The translations under genes and the position numbers were made by a program. Below are positions 45,367 to 54,575 of a DNA stretch of 64,000 nucleotides, piece after piece. The first letter of the stretch is position 1; every line of letters starts with the position of its first letter. The stretch covers positions 744,001-808,000 of the forward strand of contig CAVTMP010000004.1 in the NCBI GenBank assembly GCA_963735885.1, in the 5' to 3' direction. Below the pieces are notes generated by a model. That model was not told the origin of the DNA. It ran no database searches and saw nothing but the letters and a program-made list of their open reading frames with translations. The stretch comes from JBBSBL01 sp963735885 (lineage in GTDB: Bacteria > Actinomycetota > Thermoleophilia > Solirubrobacterales > Solirubrobacteraceae).

Positions 45367-46285
45367 GTGAAGCCCTCGACCGACGTGGCGCCGGCGGCAT
45401 CCGGCGCCGGGCCCGGCCTCGGCTATGCCGTCGTCACCCCGGCGCGCAACGAGCGCGAGAACCTGCCGCGCCTCGCGTCCGCCCTGATCGCCCAGCGACG
45501 GCGACCGGCAGGAGTGGATCGTGGTCGACGACCGCTCGGACGACGGCAGCCGGGGCGTCGTCGAAGCGCTGGCGGCCGAACACGACTGGATCCGGCTCGT
45601 CGACCTCGAGGCGCCGCCGGGCGGCGCGCTGGCCGACGGGCGCCGCGAGGGCCGGGACCTCGACGCCTTCCGGGCCGGCGTGCGCGCGCTCGCGTGCGAC
45701 CCCGAGGTGGTCGTCAAGGTGGACGCCGACGTCTCCTTCGCCCCGGACTACTTCGAGGGCCTGCTCGCCCGCTTCGCCGCGGACCCCGCGCTCGGGATCG
45801 CCAGCGGCGCGTGCTGGGAGGAGGAGCAGGGCAGGTGGGTGCGGCGGCGGGTGATGCCCGACCATCCGCGCGGCGCCACGCGGGCCTACCGCCGCGCCTG
45901 CCTGCCCGAGCTGATGGCGCTCGAGCCGCGCATGGGCTGGGACGGCGTGGACGAGCTCGCCGTGAGCCTCCGCGGCTTCCGCTCGCGGACGTTCGTCGAG
46001 CTCCCGTTCCGCCACCACCGCGCCGAGGGCGGCCGGGAGCGGGGTCGCTTCCACGCGCGTGCGGCCCAGGGGCGTGGCTCCTGGTACATGGGCTACCGGC
46101 CGAGCTACGTGCTGCTGCGCACCGCCTACCAGCTGCGCACCGGGCCCACCGCCGCCGGGATCGCCTGGGGCTACGCGGCCGCCGCCCTGCGGCGCGAGAG
46201 CCGCTGCCCCGATCCGGAGGTCCGCCACACCCTGCGCGAGCGCCAGCGGCTGCGGTCGGCGCTGCGCCGCGGGACGCCGCCGTGA
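45367..46285 (+). CDS. Family 2 glycosyltransferase (one frameshift)
   Basis: About 306 residues. The GT-A start is GLGYAVVTPARNERENLPRL; the frame breaks near 45505 and, with one base removed, continues SDGDRQEWIVVDDRSDDGSR. The metal-binding DxD is VVVKVDADVSFAPDYFEG. Later features are ATRAYRRACLPELMALEPR and GWDGVDELAVSLRGFRS. Soluble. First gene of the exopolysaccharide block, 16 nt before a methyltransferase. Confidence 0.87.
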
Positions 46286-46301
46286 GCCGGAGGCGCCGCG
46301 G

Positions 46302-46982
46302 ATGAGCAACGTCGTCACCCGGCTCGCCGACTGGCGCGACCCGAACTCGTTCTCCAACCGGATGCGCGCACGCCGCTTCGAGCTGTTCGCGCGACTCGCG
46401 GCGCCGCTGCCGCGACCGCTGCGCATCCTCGACGTCGGCGGCACGGACGACCTGTGGGAGGGCGTCGGCTGGGCCGGGCGGGACGACGTCCAGATCACGA
46501 TGCTCAACCTCGCGGCGGGCGAGAGCCGCCACGCCAACATCACGCCGGTGGCCGGGGACGCCACCGACCTCGACGGCGTGGCGGACCGCGAGTTCGACGT
46601 CGCCTTCAGCAACTCGGTCATCGAGCACCTCTTCACGGCCGATCACCAGGCGGCCATGGCGCGCGAGATGCGACGGGTGGGCCGGGCGATGTGGCTGCAG
46701 ACGCCGAACTTCTGGTTCCCGGTCGAGCCGCACTTCCACGTCGTGGGCTGGCAGTGGCTGCCCGAGCGCACGCGCGTGGAGATCCTGCGCCGGCGCTCGT
46801 GCGGCTGGCGGAGCCGGACGCCGGACCCCGACGAGGCACGCGAGATCGTGCGCGAGGTTCGGCTGCTGCGACGCGGCGAGCTCTCGCGGCTCTTCCCGGG
46901 AGCGCACATCGTCCCCGAGCGCTTCCTGGGGACGGTGAAGTCATGGATCGTGCACGACGGCTTTCCGCCGGCGCCGGCCTGA
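46302..46982 (+). CDS. SAM-dependent methyltransferase of the glycan locus
   Basis: 226 residues. Motif I is LRILDVGGTDDLWEGVGWAG, the core has FDVAFSNSVIEHLFTADHQA, and the C-terminal part includes AMWLQTPNFWFPVEPHFHVV. This WLQTPNFWFPVEPH form is typical of methyltransferases encoded in polysaccharide clusters that decorate sugars or lipid carriers. The 3' end overlaps the deacetylase gene by 40 nt. Confidence 0.87.
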   Translation: MSNVVTRLADWRDPNSFSNRMRARRFELFARLAAPLPRPLRILDVGGTDDLWEGVGWAGRDDVQITMLNLAAGESRHANITPVAGDATDLDGVADREFDVAFSNSVIEHLFTADHQAAMAREMRRVGRAMWLQTPNFWFPVEPHFHVVGWQWLPERTRVEILRRRSCGWRSRTPDPDEAREIVREVRLLRRGELSRLFPGAHIVPERFLGTVKSWIVHDGFPPAPA

Positions 46983-47740
46983 TCGGCGGCGCGGGAGCCG
47001 CGGCGTGCGCCCTGTACGGCGTGCCGGCCGTCGCCCGGGCCGCGGACATCCGCGAGCTCGCGCGCCGCTGCGGGCGCCGTGGCGCGCTGGCGCTGACCTA
47101 CGACGACGGGCCGGGAGCGGACCTCACGCCGCGAGTCCTGGAACGACTCGGCCGCCGAGGGGCTCGCGCGACCTTCTTCGCCCTGGGCCGTCGCGCCGCC
47201 GAGGGGGCGGCGCTGCTCGATCGGATCGTCGCCGACGGTCACGAGGTGGCGTGCCACTCGCACGACCACCTCGACGCCTGGGCCACGGCGCCGTGGCGGG
47301 CGGTCGGGGACCTCGACCGCGGCTACGCCGCCCTGGCGCCGTGGCTGGCGGCCGACGCGCCGTACCGCCCGCCCCACGGCCGCCCCACGCTGCCGGTGTG
47401 GGCGGCGGCGCGCCGCCGCGGCGCGCCCCTGGCGTGGTGGACGCTCGACTCGGGTGACACGTCCGCGGTGCTGCCGGACCCCGCCGGGCGGGTCGCCGCG
47501 CTCGAGCAGGCCGGCGGCGGGGTGGTGCTGCTGCACGACTTCGACCGCACCGGCCCGGAGGCCGAGCGGCGCGCCGAGCACGTCCTCGCCACCACGGAGC
47601 TCGCCCTCGACCTCGCGGCCCGGCGCGGGTGGTCCGTGGTGAGCGCGGGCGAGCTGCTCGCGAGGGGAGGCCGGGCGTCGCTCAGGAGGCCGCGGCGGCC
47701 TGCGCCCGGCGCGCCAGGCGCTCGCGCCAGGCCCGCTTGA
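46943..47740 (+). CDS. Polysaccharide deacetylase (NodB homology)
   Basis: 265 residues starting MDRARRLSAGAGLIGGAGAA, a hydrophobic N-terminus that may anchor or export it. The NodB motifs are ALALTYDDGPGADLTPRVLE (catalytic Asp pair), HEVACHSHDHLDAWATAP (metal His pair, HSHDH), YRPPHGRPTLPVWAAAR and GGVVLLHDFDRTGPEA. It would remove N-acetyl groups from the locus glycan or peptidoglycan. It overlaps the methyltransferase 5' and the convergent GNAT gene 3' by 59 nt. Confidence 0.9.
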   Translation: MDRARRLSAGAGLIGGAGAAACALYGVPAVARAADIRELARRCGRRGALALTYDDGPGADLTPRVLERLGRRGARATFFALGRRAAEGAALLDRIVADGHEVACHSHDHLDAWATAPWRAVGDLDRGYAALAPWLAADAPYRPPHGRPTLPVWAAARRRGAPLAWWTLDSGDTSAVLPDPAGRVAALEQAGGGVVLLHDFDRTGPEAERRAEHVLATTELALDLAARRGWSVVSAGELLARGGRASLRRPRRPAPGAPGARARPA

Positions 47741-48935
47741 GGCGCCGCGTCCGCTCGCCGCCGAGCACGCGCCGCGCGCCGCGGTCGGCGGACTGCACCG
47801 CGGCGCGGGCGAGGTTGACGGCGACCGGGCGCGGTCGCGGGGCGAACATCACGACGTCCGCCTCCTCGATGCACGTATCGCCGAAGCGCTGCTTGTACTC
47901 GGCGTCGCCGGAGCCGAAGTCGAACCGGCGCACCGCGGGGTCCGTGCACAGGTCGGCGAACGCGCGGAGCAGGAGCAGGGTGCCGATGCTCAACGGCCGC
48001 TGATCGGGGTCCGGGTCGTGGGCCAGGGTCCCGAGCCAGAAGGTGTCCCCTTCGGCGTAGCCGTCGACGAAGGCGCGCGGGCGGCCCTCGATCGACATCA
48101 CCCACGCGCGGTAGGCCCCGCGCTCCAGGCCCAGCCGCACGAGGGCCCGCTGCTCGTCGGTGCGGGCGAACCCCACGCCGAGCCCCCGCTTGTAGGTGCC
48201 GGCGCTGACCGTCTCGAGGTCGTCGAGCACCCGATCGAGGTCGGCGGGCTCGGTGAGCGCCTCCACCCGGAGGCGCTCCCCGTAGCGCTCGGACAGCCGG
48301 CGGTCCTTGCGGCGGAGCTGCTGTCGCCAACGGGCGGAGCGCGCGGCGAGGAAGTCATCCGGCGCATCGGGCAGGGCGACCTGCCAGCGGGGGGCGGAAA
48401 CGGGAGCGAGCGGCCGCGCGAGCCTCGGCGGGGCGCCGCGGGCGGCGGCGAAGGCGGCCGAGTCGGTCGCGAGCCCCGGGAGGCTGACGACGTCGGCCTC
48501 GCCCGCCCGCAGCGCCGCCATCAGGAGCCGCACGAGCTCGGGCTCGTCACGGGCGGGATCCGGCGCGACGAGCCCGCCGGCCACGATGCTGATCGCCCGC
48601 ACCCGCGGGCGGTACACGTCGCGGTAGCCGAAACGGCCGGCGAGCCGCACGTCCTCCAACCGGCCCACGGCGAGCGCGGCGGGATGCCCGTCGCGGAGGA
48701 CGACGAGCACGTAGGGCGAGACGACCTCGTCGCGGTGCTCGCACACGCGGAGCAGGAACTCCGGCTGCGCGTGGGGGTGGGCCGCGCCGAGCTCGCCCCA
48801 CAGCTCGCCGGCGGCCCGGACGGCGTCGGCGGAGTCGAGGACCCAGGCGGTGCCGGCCCCGGCCGGGCGCCGGCTGGATCGCGACGACCGCCCGCCGGCC
48901 ACGACGCCGGACACCGGGGCGGGCACGGGGCTCAC
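47682..48935 (-). CDS. GNAT-fold acetyltransferase of the BioF2/FemAB-like type
   Basis: About 417 residues. Landmarks are ARSARWRQQLRRKDRRLSER, TVSAGTYKRGLGVGFARTDE, WVMSIEGRPRAFVDGYAEGD, TFWLGTLAHDPDPDQRPLSI and RRFDFGSGDAEYKQRFGDTC, the pattern of GNAT-fold proteins annotated as involved in cellulose or capsule biosynthesis. The GTG at 48935 overlaps the Gfo/Idh stop (GTGA), so both are cotranscribed. Probably acylates a sugar or adds an amino-acyl group in the glycan pathway. Confidence 0.82.
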   Translation of the reverse strand: MSPVPAPVSGVVAGGRSSRSSRRPAGAGTAWVLDSADAVRAAGELWGELGAAHPHAQPEFLLRVCEHRDEVVSPYVLVVLRDGHPAALAVGRLEDVRLAGRFGYRDVYRPRVRAISIVAGGLVAPDPARDEPELVRLLMAALRAGEADVVSLPGLATDSAAFAAARGAPPRLARPLAPVSAPRWQVALPDAPDDFLAARSARWRQQLRRKDRRLSERYGERLRVEALTEPADLDRVLDDLETVSAGTYKRGLGVGFARTDEQRALVRLGLERGAYRAWVMSIEGRPRAFVDGYAEGDTFWLGTLAHDPDPDQRPLSIGTLLLLRAFADLCTDPAVRRFDFGSGDAEYKQRFGDTCIEEADVVMFAPRPRPVAVNLARAAVQSADRGARRVLGGERTRRLKRAWRERLARRAQAAAAS

Positions 48936-50026
48936 CCCGGAAGCGGGGCGGCGGCCACGGGGACGATCTCGCCGCCCTGGTCGAGCGAGCGCTGCAGCGC
49001 CTCGAGGATCTCGACGACCGCGATCCCCTCCGCGCCGCCGGCGCGCAGCTCCTCCACGCCGCGCACGCAGCGCACGAAGTGCCGGCACTGGATGCGCAGC
49101 GGCTCCTCGCTGGAGATCCGCGGGATGTAGGTGTCGCCGAAGCGCAGGCCCACGTACTCACCGTAGGACACCGGCGGCCGCCATGCGCCGCCGTTCCCGT
49201 TCGCGTTGCCGTTGCCGTTGCCGTCGGGTACGTGACGCCCTTGTCGAAGATCTTGACCTTCTCGTCGGGCTTCATGTCGTCGAACACGGCCATCTTGTCC
49301 GACCCCACGACGGTGATGCGGCGGGTCTTGAGCGGGTCCAGCCACGAGAGCTGCATGTGGGCGACGACCCCGCTCTCGAAGCGCAGGAGCGCGAACACGA
49401 CGTCCTCGACACCCGGGCGGATGAAGCACTGGCCGTGGGCCGAGGCCGAGACCGGCAGCTCGCCGACGAGGTGGAGCATCACGGAGATGTCGTGGGCGCC
49501 GAGCGACCAGAGCGCGTTCTCGTCGTCGCGGACCTGGCCGAGGTTGACGCGGTTCGTGTAGAGGTAGTGGATGTCCCCGAGCTCGCCCCGGAGTCGACGA
49601 GCTCCTTGAGCTTCGCGACGCCGGGTGGTGGACGAGCAGGTGGCCGACGACCATGAGCAGGCCGGCCTCGTCGGCCGCGGCGGCCACCGTCGCGCGCGTC
49701 GGCCGCTCGTGGCGCCAGCGGCTTCTCGACGAACACGTGCTTGCCGGCCTCGAGCGCGCGGCAGCGCGAGGCGGGCGTGCGTCGGGACCGCTCGTCGCGA
49801 TCGAGACGGCCTCGACCTCGGGGTCGGCGAGCACCTCGTCGAGGTCGGTCGTGGCCCTCGCCTCGGGAACTGGCGCGCCGACCCGCTCGAGGTTCGCCGC
49901 GTCGAGGTCACACAGCCAGCGCAGGTCCGCGCCTTCGAGGCCGCTCCACGCGCGGGCCAGGTTCGGACCCCAGTAGCCGAGGCCGACGGCGGCGACGCGC
50001 AGGGGAGGGGAGCCGGGATCGGTCAC
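48932..50026 (-). CDS. Gfo/Idh/MocA-family sugar dehydrogenase (about six frameshifts)
   Basis: About 363 residues after correction. The N-terminus LRVAAVGLGYWGPNLARAWS is the NAD motif; later pieces scattered over three frames are HVFVEKPLA (the EKP motif), DEAGLLMVVGHLLVHHP, ELVDSGELGDIHYLYTNRVN, SLGAHDISVMLHLVGELPVS and YGEYVGLRFGDTYIPRISSE. Each break is a +1 insertion, and the six sum to restore the original frame. The family oxidises UDP-GlcNAc-type sugars (for example WbpB-like 3-dehydrogenation). The C-terminal region has an Asn-Gly repeat. Confidence 0.85.
   Translation of the reverse strand: MTDPGSPPLRVAAVGLGYWGPNLARAWSGLEGADLRWLCDLDAANLERVGAPVPEARATTDLDEVLADPEVEAVSIATSGPDARPPRAAARSRPASTCSSRSRWRHERPTRATVAAAADEAGLLMVVGHLLVHHPASRSSRSSSTPGRARGHPLPLHEPRQPRPGPRRRERALVARRPRHLRDAPPRRRAAGLGLGPRPVLHPPGCRGRRVRAPALRERGRRPHAALVAGPAQDPPHHRRGVGQDGRVRRHEARREGQDLRQGRHVPDGNGNGNANGNGGAWRPPVSYGEYVGLRFGDTYIPRISSEEPLRIQCRHFVRCVRGVEELRAGGAEGIAVVEILEALQRSLDQGGEIVPVAAAPLPG
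49190..49232. repeat. Hexanucleotide repeat encoding an Asn-Gly tract
   Basis: A short tract of (GGCAAC)n-type units on the minus strand encodes DGNGNGNANGNGG. It sits in a loop between the sheet domain and the conserved VSYGEYVGLRFGD segment of the Gfo/Idh protein, and one of the frame breaks lies at its edge. Confidence 0.75.
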
Positions 50027-50204
50027 AGGAGGATCATCCCCGGCGGCGCCGGCCGCGACACCGGCGAGGGGTCGAGCCTCGACCTATCCCTTTGGGTGGG
50101 TTGCCCGTGGCGCCTCGGACTTACGATCCAGCCGACGCTGGTCGGGCAGTGCGGCGACGTCGACGGCGGGCGGCCGGGGCACGGACGCCCCGGAAGCGGT
50201 ACGA

Positions 50205-51092
50205 ATGGATCTCGAGCGACACCTCACCGTCATCAAGCGCCACCAGCGCCTCATCGGCGCGGGGGTCGCCGTGGGTGTGCTCTTCGCGATCCTGGCGACG
50301 TTCAGCATCGGCCTGGGCGGGATCGACTGGCGCAAGCCGGAGCAGTGGCAGAGCGGCTCGACGGTGCTCGTCACGCAGTCGGGCTTCCCGTGGGGGCGCA
50401 CGCAGCTCCCCGGCGTCACCGACGCGGGCCAGGGGGTGGACCCCGGCGTCACGCGGCGGCGCTCCGGCGGCTCCGACTTCGCGGATCCGGGCCGGCTGGC
50501 CTCGCTCGCGACCATCTACGCCTTCTTCGCGGAGAGCAAGCAGGTCTCCGCCCTCGTGCCCGACCGCCCGGCCGGCTCGGAGATCACCGGGGAGGCCGTG
50601 GCCACCCGCAACGGCAACGGCGACCCGCTGCCGCTCTTCAAGGTCGCCACGACCGGGGACAGCGAGGCGGCCGCGCAGAACCTCAACGAGCGGACGATCG
50701 GCGCCCTGCGGGCGTACGTCGCCCGCGAGCAGGCGCTGAACCGCGTGCCCTCGACGCAGCGCGTCGAGATGCAGCTGATCGCCGGACCGAAGGCGCAGAT
50801 GCTCTCCGGTCACGGCTACCTGCTCGCGGTCGCCTGCTTCCTCCTCGCCATCGCGGCGGCCGTCGCGGGCGCCTACCTGCTCGAGAACGTCCGTCTCGGC
50901 AAGGCGGGCGCCATCGACCGCACGGAGGAGGAGGCGGTCGAGCCGGCCGTCGCGGAGGGGGCCCTGGGCGACCCGGTCCCGCTGTCGCGCCCGGTCGAGT
51001 GGCACGAGCCGCCGCAGGCTCGCCGGCGCGCGTCCCGTGAGGCGGGCGGCGCCCGCCGCCGGTCCGAGGACGCGCACCCGCCCGGGGACTGA
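50205..51092 (+). CDS. Wzz-like polysaccharide chain-length regulator
   Basis: 295 residues. The topology is two membrane helices around a periplasmic coil: the N-terminal MDLERHLTVIKRHQRLIGAG with VGVLFAILATFSIGLGGI, an outer region with LASLATIYAFFAESKQVSAL and a helical QNLNERTIGALRAYVAREQA, and the C-terminal GHGYLLAVACFLLAIAAAVA. There is no C-terminal tyrosine-kinase domain, so regulation needs a separate kinase if any. First gene of the plus-strand assembly operon. Confidence 0.82.
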   Translation: MDLERHLTVIKRHQRLIGAGVAVGVLFAILATFSIGLGGIDWRKPEQWQSGSTVLVTQSGFPWGRTQLPGVTDAGQGVDPGVTRRRSGGSDFADPGRLASLATIYAFFAESKQVSALVPDRPAGSEITGEAVATRNGNGDPLPLFKVATTGDSEAAAQNLNERTIGALRAYVAREQALNRVPSTQRVEMQLIAGPKAQMLSGHGYLLAVACFLLAIAAAVAGAYLLENVRLGKAGAIDRTEEEAVEPAVAEGALGDPVPLSRPVEWHEPPQARRRASREAGGARRRSEDAHPPGD

Positions 51093-51103
51093 CCCGGCGG
51101 CCG

Positions 51104-52585
51104 ATGGGGGCGACCCGGGTACCACCGAGGAGCGCCGGCCGCGCGGCGGGGGCCGAGAGCCTCGTCTACGCCGGCCTGGGCGTGGCGCTCGCGCTCGTGC
51201 TCGTCTCGGTCGCGCTGGGCTACCACCCCGGGATCGCGCTGGCCGCGGTCAGCGTCGGCCTCGTCGTGGCCGCCGCCCATCGCTGGATGTTCGCCTGGAC
51301 GACGCTGCTCGGCGCCGTCGTGGTGATGCTGCTCTTCATCCCGGTGAAGCGCTACACGATCGCCGGCCTCGGCCTCGAGCCCTACCGCGCGCTCGTCGGG
51401 TTCGTCGCGCTGGCCCTCGTCACGTCCGCGCTGATCCAGCCGGAGGTGCGCGCCCGGACCGGGCTCGGCGTCCCGATGCTCGCCATCGCCGCCGCCATCG
51501 CCCTCTCGGAGATCACGAACTTCGGCCGGATCACCGGTGGCGGGCTGCGCTCGGACATGGCGTTCTCGCTGGTGTTCTTCGCGAGCTACTTCGTCGTCCT
51601 CTGGCTGGTCTGCGTCGCGCTGCGGCGACGGGACCAGATCGACCTCCTGCTCATGGCGCTGGTGATCGGCGGCGCCGTGCTCGGGCTCTGCGCGGTGATC
51701 GAGTCCCGGACGCGCTACAACCCGTTCGACCACCTCCAGCAGTACATCCCCGTCCTGAACTTCAGCGGCATCCCGTACGTGCCGGACCGGGGGGGCGGCG
51801 CGCGGGCCTACGCCTCGGGGCAGCACCCGATCGCCCTCGGGGCGGCCCTGGTCATGCTCATCCCGATCGGCGTCTACCTCTACCGCCGCTCCGGGCGACA
51901 CTGGTGGTGGCTGGCGATCGGGCTGCTCGCGCTCGGCGCGCTCGCGACGCGCTCGCGCACCGGCATCGTCATGCTCGTGATCGAGCTCGTCGTCTTCCTC
52001 GTCCTCAAGCGACGGGAGACCGTGCGGCTGCTGCCCTACCTCGTGCCGGTGATCCTCGCCGCCCACGTGGCGGTGCCGGGCACGCTCGGCAGCCTCAAGG
52101 AGGCCTTCACGCCGGACGGCGGCATCGTGAAGTCCGAGCAGAACGCCGGTGCCGAGTGGCACAGCAACTACGGCGTGGGACGGATCGGGGAGTGGGACCC
52201 GGCGCTCAAGGAATGGGTCCAGACGCCGATCTTCGGCCAGGGGTTCGGCACCCGGGTCACCGACGTCAAGAGCCCGGTGTTCAACGCCCCGATCCTCGAT
52301 GACGCGTGGCTCGGCGCCCTGCTCGAGCTCGGGGTCGCGGGGGTGGCGGCGCTGATCTGGTTCTTCCGGCGCATCATCGTCCGCCTCTCCCGAGCGTCCC
52401 GGAGCGCCGCCAGCGACGAGGACTCGTGGCTCGCCGTCGGGCTGGCGGGGGGGATCGCCGCCTACGCGTTCGGCATGATCACGTTCGACTCGTTCGCCTT
52501 CGTGCAGGTGACGCTCCTCATGTTCGTGCTCGTCGGCGCCGCGTGCGCCTTCACGCGGCCCGAGCTCGAGAAGGGCCCGGCGTGA
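51104..52585 (+). CDS. O-antigen ligase / Wzy-type polymerase
   Basis: 493 residues with about ten membrane helices (LGVALALVLVSVALGYHPG, FLVLKRRETVRLLPYLVPVI). The family-specific loop includes RYNPFDHLQQYIPVLNFSGI, RAYASGQHPIALGAALVMLI and GALATRSRTGIVMLVIELVV, and later PIFGQGFGTRVTDVKSPVFN with DDAWLGALLELGVAGVAALI. This is the WaaL/Wzy pattern. It polymerises or ligates the glycan. It follows Wzz by 11 nt and overlaps the flippase gene by 4 nt. Confidence 0.88.
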   Translation: MGATRVPPRSAGRAAGAESLVYAGLGVALALVLVSVALGYHPGIALAAVSVGLVVAAAHRWMFAWTTLLGAVVVMLLFIPVKRYTIAGLGLEPYRALVGFVALALVTSALIQPEVRARTGLGVPMLAIAAAIALSEITNFGRITGGGLRSDMAFSLVFFASYFVVLWLVCVALRRRDQIDLLLMALVIGGAVLGLCAVIESRTRYNPFDHLQQYIPVLNFSGIPYVPDRGGGARAYASGQHPIALGAALVMLIPIGVYLYRRSGRHWWWLAIGLLALGALATRSRTGIVMLVIELVVFLVLKRRETVRLLPYLVPVILAAHVAVPGTLGSLKEAFTPDGGIVKSEQNAGAEWHSNYGVGRIGEWDPALKEWVQTPIFGQGFGTRVTDVKSPVFNAPILDDAWLGALLELGVAGVAALIWFFRRIIVRLSRASRSAASDEDSWLAVGLAGGIAAYAFGMITFDSFAFVQVTLLMFVLVGAACAFTRPELEKGPA

Positions 52586-54096
52586 GCGACGGGAGCTCCA
52601 CGGTCCTCGGCGGCGTCGCGTGGAAGTTCGCGGCGCAGGCCTTCGCCCAGGGGGCGCGGCTCGTCGTCGCGATCGTGCTCGCCCGCATCCTGGCCCCGGA
52701 CCAGTTCGGCATCGCGGCGATGGTGCTGGTGTTCACCAGCCTCGCGCTCGTGTTCGGCGACATGGCGCTGGGCTCGGCGCTGGTCCAGCGGAAGGACATC
52801 GACGAGGACGATCGCTCGACGGCCTTCTGGACGAGCATCGCCGCGGGCACGTTCTTCGCGCTGCTCGGCGTCGCGTGCTCGCCGCTGATCGCGGACTTCT
52901 ACGGCGAGCCCGAGGTCCAGCCGCTCGTCGCGGTGATGTCGGGCGGGTTCCTGCTGCTCTCGCTCTCGCAGGTGCAGGAGTCGCTGCTGCTGCGCGACAT
53001 GCAGTTCCGCAGCCTGGAGCTGCGGGTCATGGTCGGCGTCGCGGTGGGGGGCACCGCCGGCATCGTCGTCGCGGCCACCGGCGGCGGCGCCTGGGCGATC
53101 GTCGCCCAGCAGCTCGCCTACGCCGCGAGCTCGGCGGCGATCCTCTGGGTCGCCTCTCCCTGGCGGCCGAGGTGGCGATGGTCGCCGGCGGCGCTCCGTC
53201 GCCTCCTGTCGTTCAGCGGCTACCTCTTCGGCCACCGGCTCCTCTACTTCGCCCACCGCAACCTCGACAACCTCCTCATCGGGAAGTTCCTCGGGCCGGC
53301 CGCGCTCGGGTACTACGCCATCGCCTACAACGTCATGCTCAGCCCGCTGAGCCGGGTCGCCGCGCCCATCCAGGACGTGCTCTTCCCGGCGTTCTCCCGC
53401 ATCCAGGACGACACGGCGCGGATCGCCGCCGGCTGGATCCGCGCGACGCGCGCCGTCGCCGCGTTCTCGATCCCCGCGCTGACCGGGCTCATGGTCGTCG
53501 CGCCGGAGTTCATCCGGGTCGTGCTCGGGCCGAAGTGGTCGGAGGCGGTGCCCGTGCTCCAGATCCTCGCGTGGGTCGGCCTGCTGCAGTCGCTCCAGGC
53601 CCTCGACACCGGGATCCTCGAGGCGCGCGACCGGACGCGGGCGATCTTCTGGTTCACCGTGGGGTACTTCTCGCTCCACGTCTGCGCGTTCGTCGTCGGG
53701 CTGCAGTGGGGGATCGTCGGGGTGGCGGCCGGGTACGCGATCACGACGACGCTCGTCGAGCCGGTCTACTGCCGGCTGACCGCCCACGCGCTGCACATCC
53801 CGGCGATGCGCTTCTGGCGCGCCCTCGCGGGCGTCGCCCAGGCCGCCGCGGTCATGCTCGCCGTCCTCCTCGTGCTGCGCTTCGCCGTCCTGCCGTCCGA
53901 TCTCTCCGACCTCGCCACGCTGATCATCCTCGTCGCGGCCGGGGTCGCGACCTACCTCCCGGTCCTCGCCTGGCGGGCGCCCGAGGTCGTCGCCGACGCC
54001 CGCGAGCTCGTCGGCCGGGCGCGCAGCGGACTGCGGGCCGCCCGGGGCCGGCCGGCGGCCGCCGTGGCCGAGCCCGTCCCCCCGGGGGCGACGTGA
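52582..54096 (+). CDS. Wzx-type lipid-linked oligosaccharide flippase (MOP superfamily)
   Basis: 504 residues, about 12-14 membrane helices. Characteristic stretches are AQGARLVVAIVLARILAPDQ, FGDMALGSALVQRKDIDEDD, SGYLFGHRLLYFAHRNLDNL and LIGKFLGPAALGYYAIAYNV, matching Polysacc_synt/MviN-like exporters for O-antigen or exopolysaccharide units. GTG start overlapping the polymerase stop by 4 nt; the next gene starts by a further GTGA overlap. Confidence 0.92.
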   Translation: MSDGSSTVLGGVAWKFAAQAFAQGARLVVAIVLARILAPDQFGIAAMVLVFTSLALVFGDMALGSALVQRKDIDEDDRSTAFWTSIAAGTFFALLGVACSPLIADFYGEPEVQPLVAVMSGGFLLLSLSQVQESLLLRDMQFRSLELRVMVGVAVGGTAGIVVAATGGGAWAIVAQQLAYAASSAAILWVASPWRPRWRWSPAALRRLLSFSGYLFGHRLLYFAHRNLDNLLIGKFLGPAALGYYAIAYNVMLSPLSRVAAPIQDVLFPAFSRIQDDTARIAAGWIRATRAVAAFSIPALTGLMVVAPEFIRVVLGPKWSEAVPVLQILAWVGLLQSLQALDTGILEARDRTRAIFWFTVGYFSLHVCAFVVGLQWGIVGVAAGYAITTTLVEPVYCRLTAHALHIPAMRFWRALAGVAQAAAVMLAVLLVLRFAVLPSDLSDLATLIILVAAGVATYLPVLAWRAPEVVADARELVGRARSGLRAARGRPAAAVAEPVPPGAT

Positions 54097-54575
54097 GCCC
54101 CGCCGCCCGGGATCCGCGCCCGCTGCTGCTCGTGTGCTCCTGCGGCGGGCACCTGATGCAGCTCGTCGGCCTGCGCACGGCCTGGGAGGGGTATCCGCGT
54201 GTCTGGGTGACCTTCGACAAGCCGGACTCGCGCTCGCTGCTCGGCGGGGAGCGCGTCGTGCACGCGCACGGCCCCACGAACCGCAACGTGCCGAACTTCC
54301 TGCGCAACCTGCGGCTCGCGCGGCGCGTGATGCGGGAGCTGCGGCCCTCGGCGATGGTCAGCACCGGGGCCGGCATCGCGGTGCCGTTCGCCTGGATGGC
54401 TCGGGCGGCGGGCGTGCCGGTGGTCTACGTCGAGAGCCTGACGCGGATCCGCGAGCTCTCCCTCAGCGGGCGTCTCATCGCGCCGGTGGCCGAGGAGGTC
54501 TTCGTCCAGTGGCCGGAGCTCGCCGCCGTGCGACCCGGCACCCGCTACGCCGGCACGCTCCTGGGGTCCTCGTGA
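54093..54575 (+). CDS. PssD/Cps14F-like glycosyltransferase subunit (Alg14 homologue)
   Basis: 160 residues. PLLLVCSCGGHLMQLVGLRT is the Alg14 N-terminal signature; NFLRNLRLARRVMRELRPSA, SAMVSTGAGIAVPFAWMARA, PVVYVESLTRIRELSLSGRL and APVAEEVFVQWPELAAVRPG complete the family. It is the membrane-anchoring subunit of a two-part UDP-sugar transferase. Coupled to the catalytic subunit by a GTGA overlap. Confidence 0.92.
   Translation: MSPAARDPRPLLLVCSCGGHLMQLVGLRTAWEGYPRVWVTFDKPDSRSLLGGERVVHAHGPTNRNVPNFLRNLRLARRVMRELRPSAMVSTGAGIAVPFAWMARAAGVPVVYVESLTRIRELSLSGRLIAPVAEEVFVQWPELAAVRPGTRYAGTLLGSS

Noticed and set aside
48932..50026. Programmed frameshifting or a pseudogene in the Gfo/Idh dehydrogenase
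   Set aside because: Six separate +1 shifts that sum to zero and keep family sequence on both sides of each fit accumulated consensus errors; programmed shifts would not occur six times.
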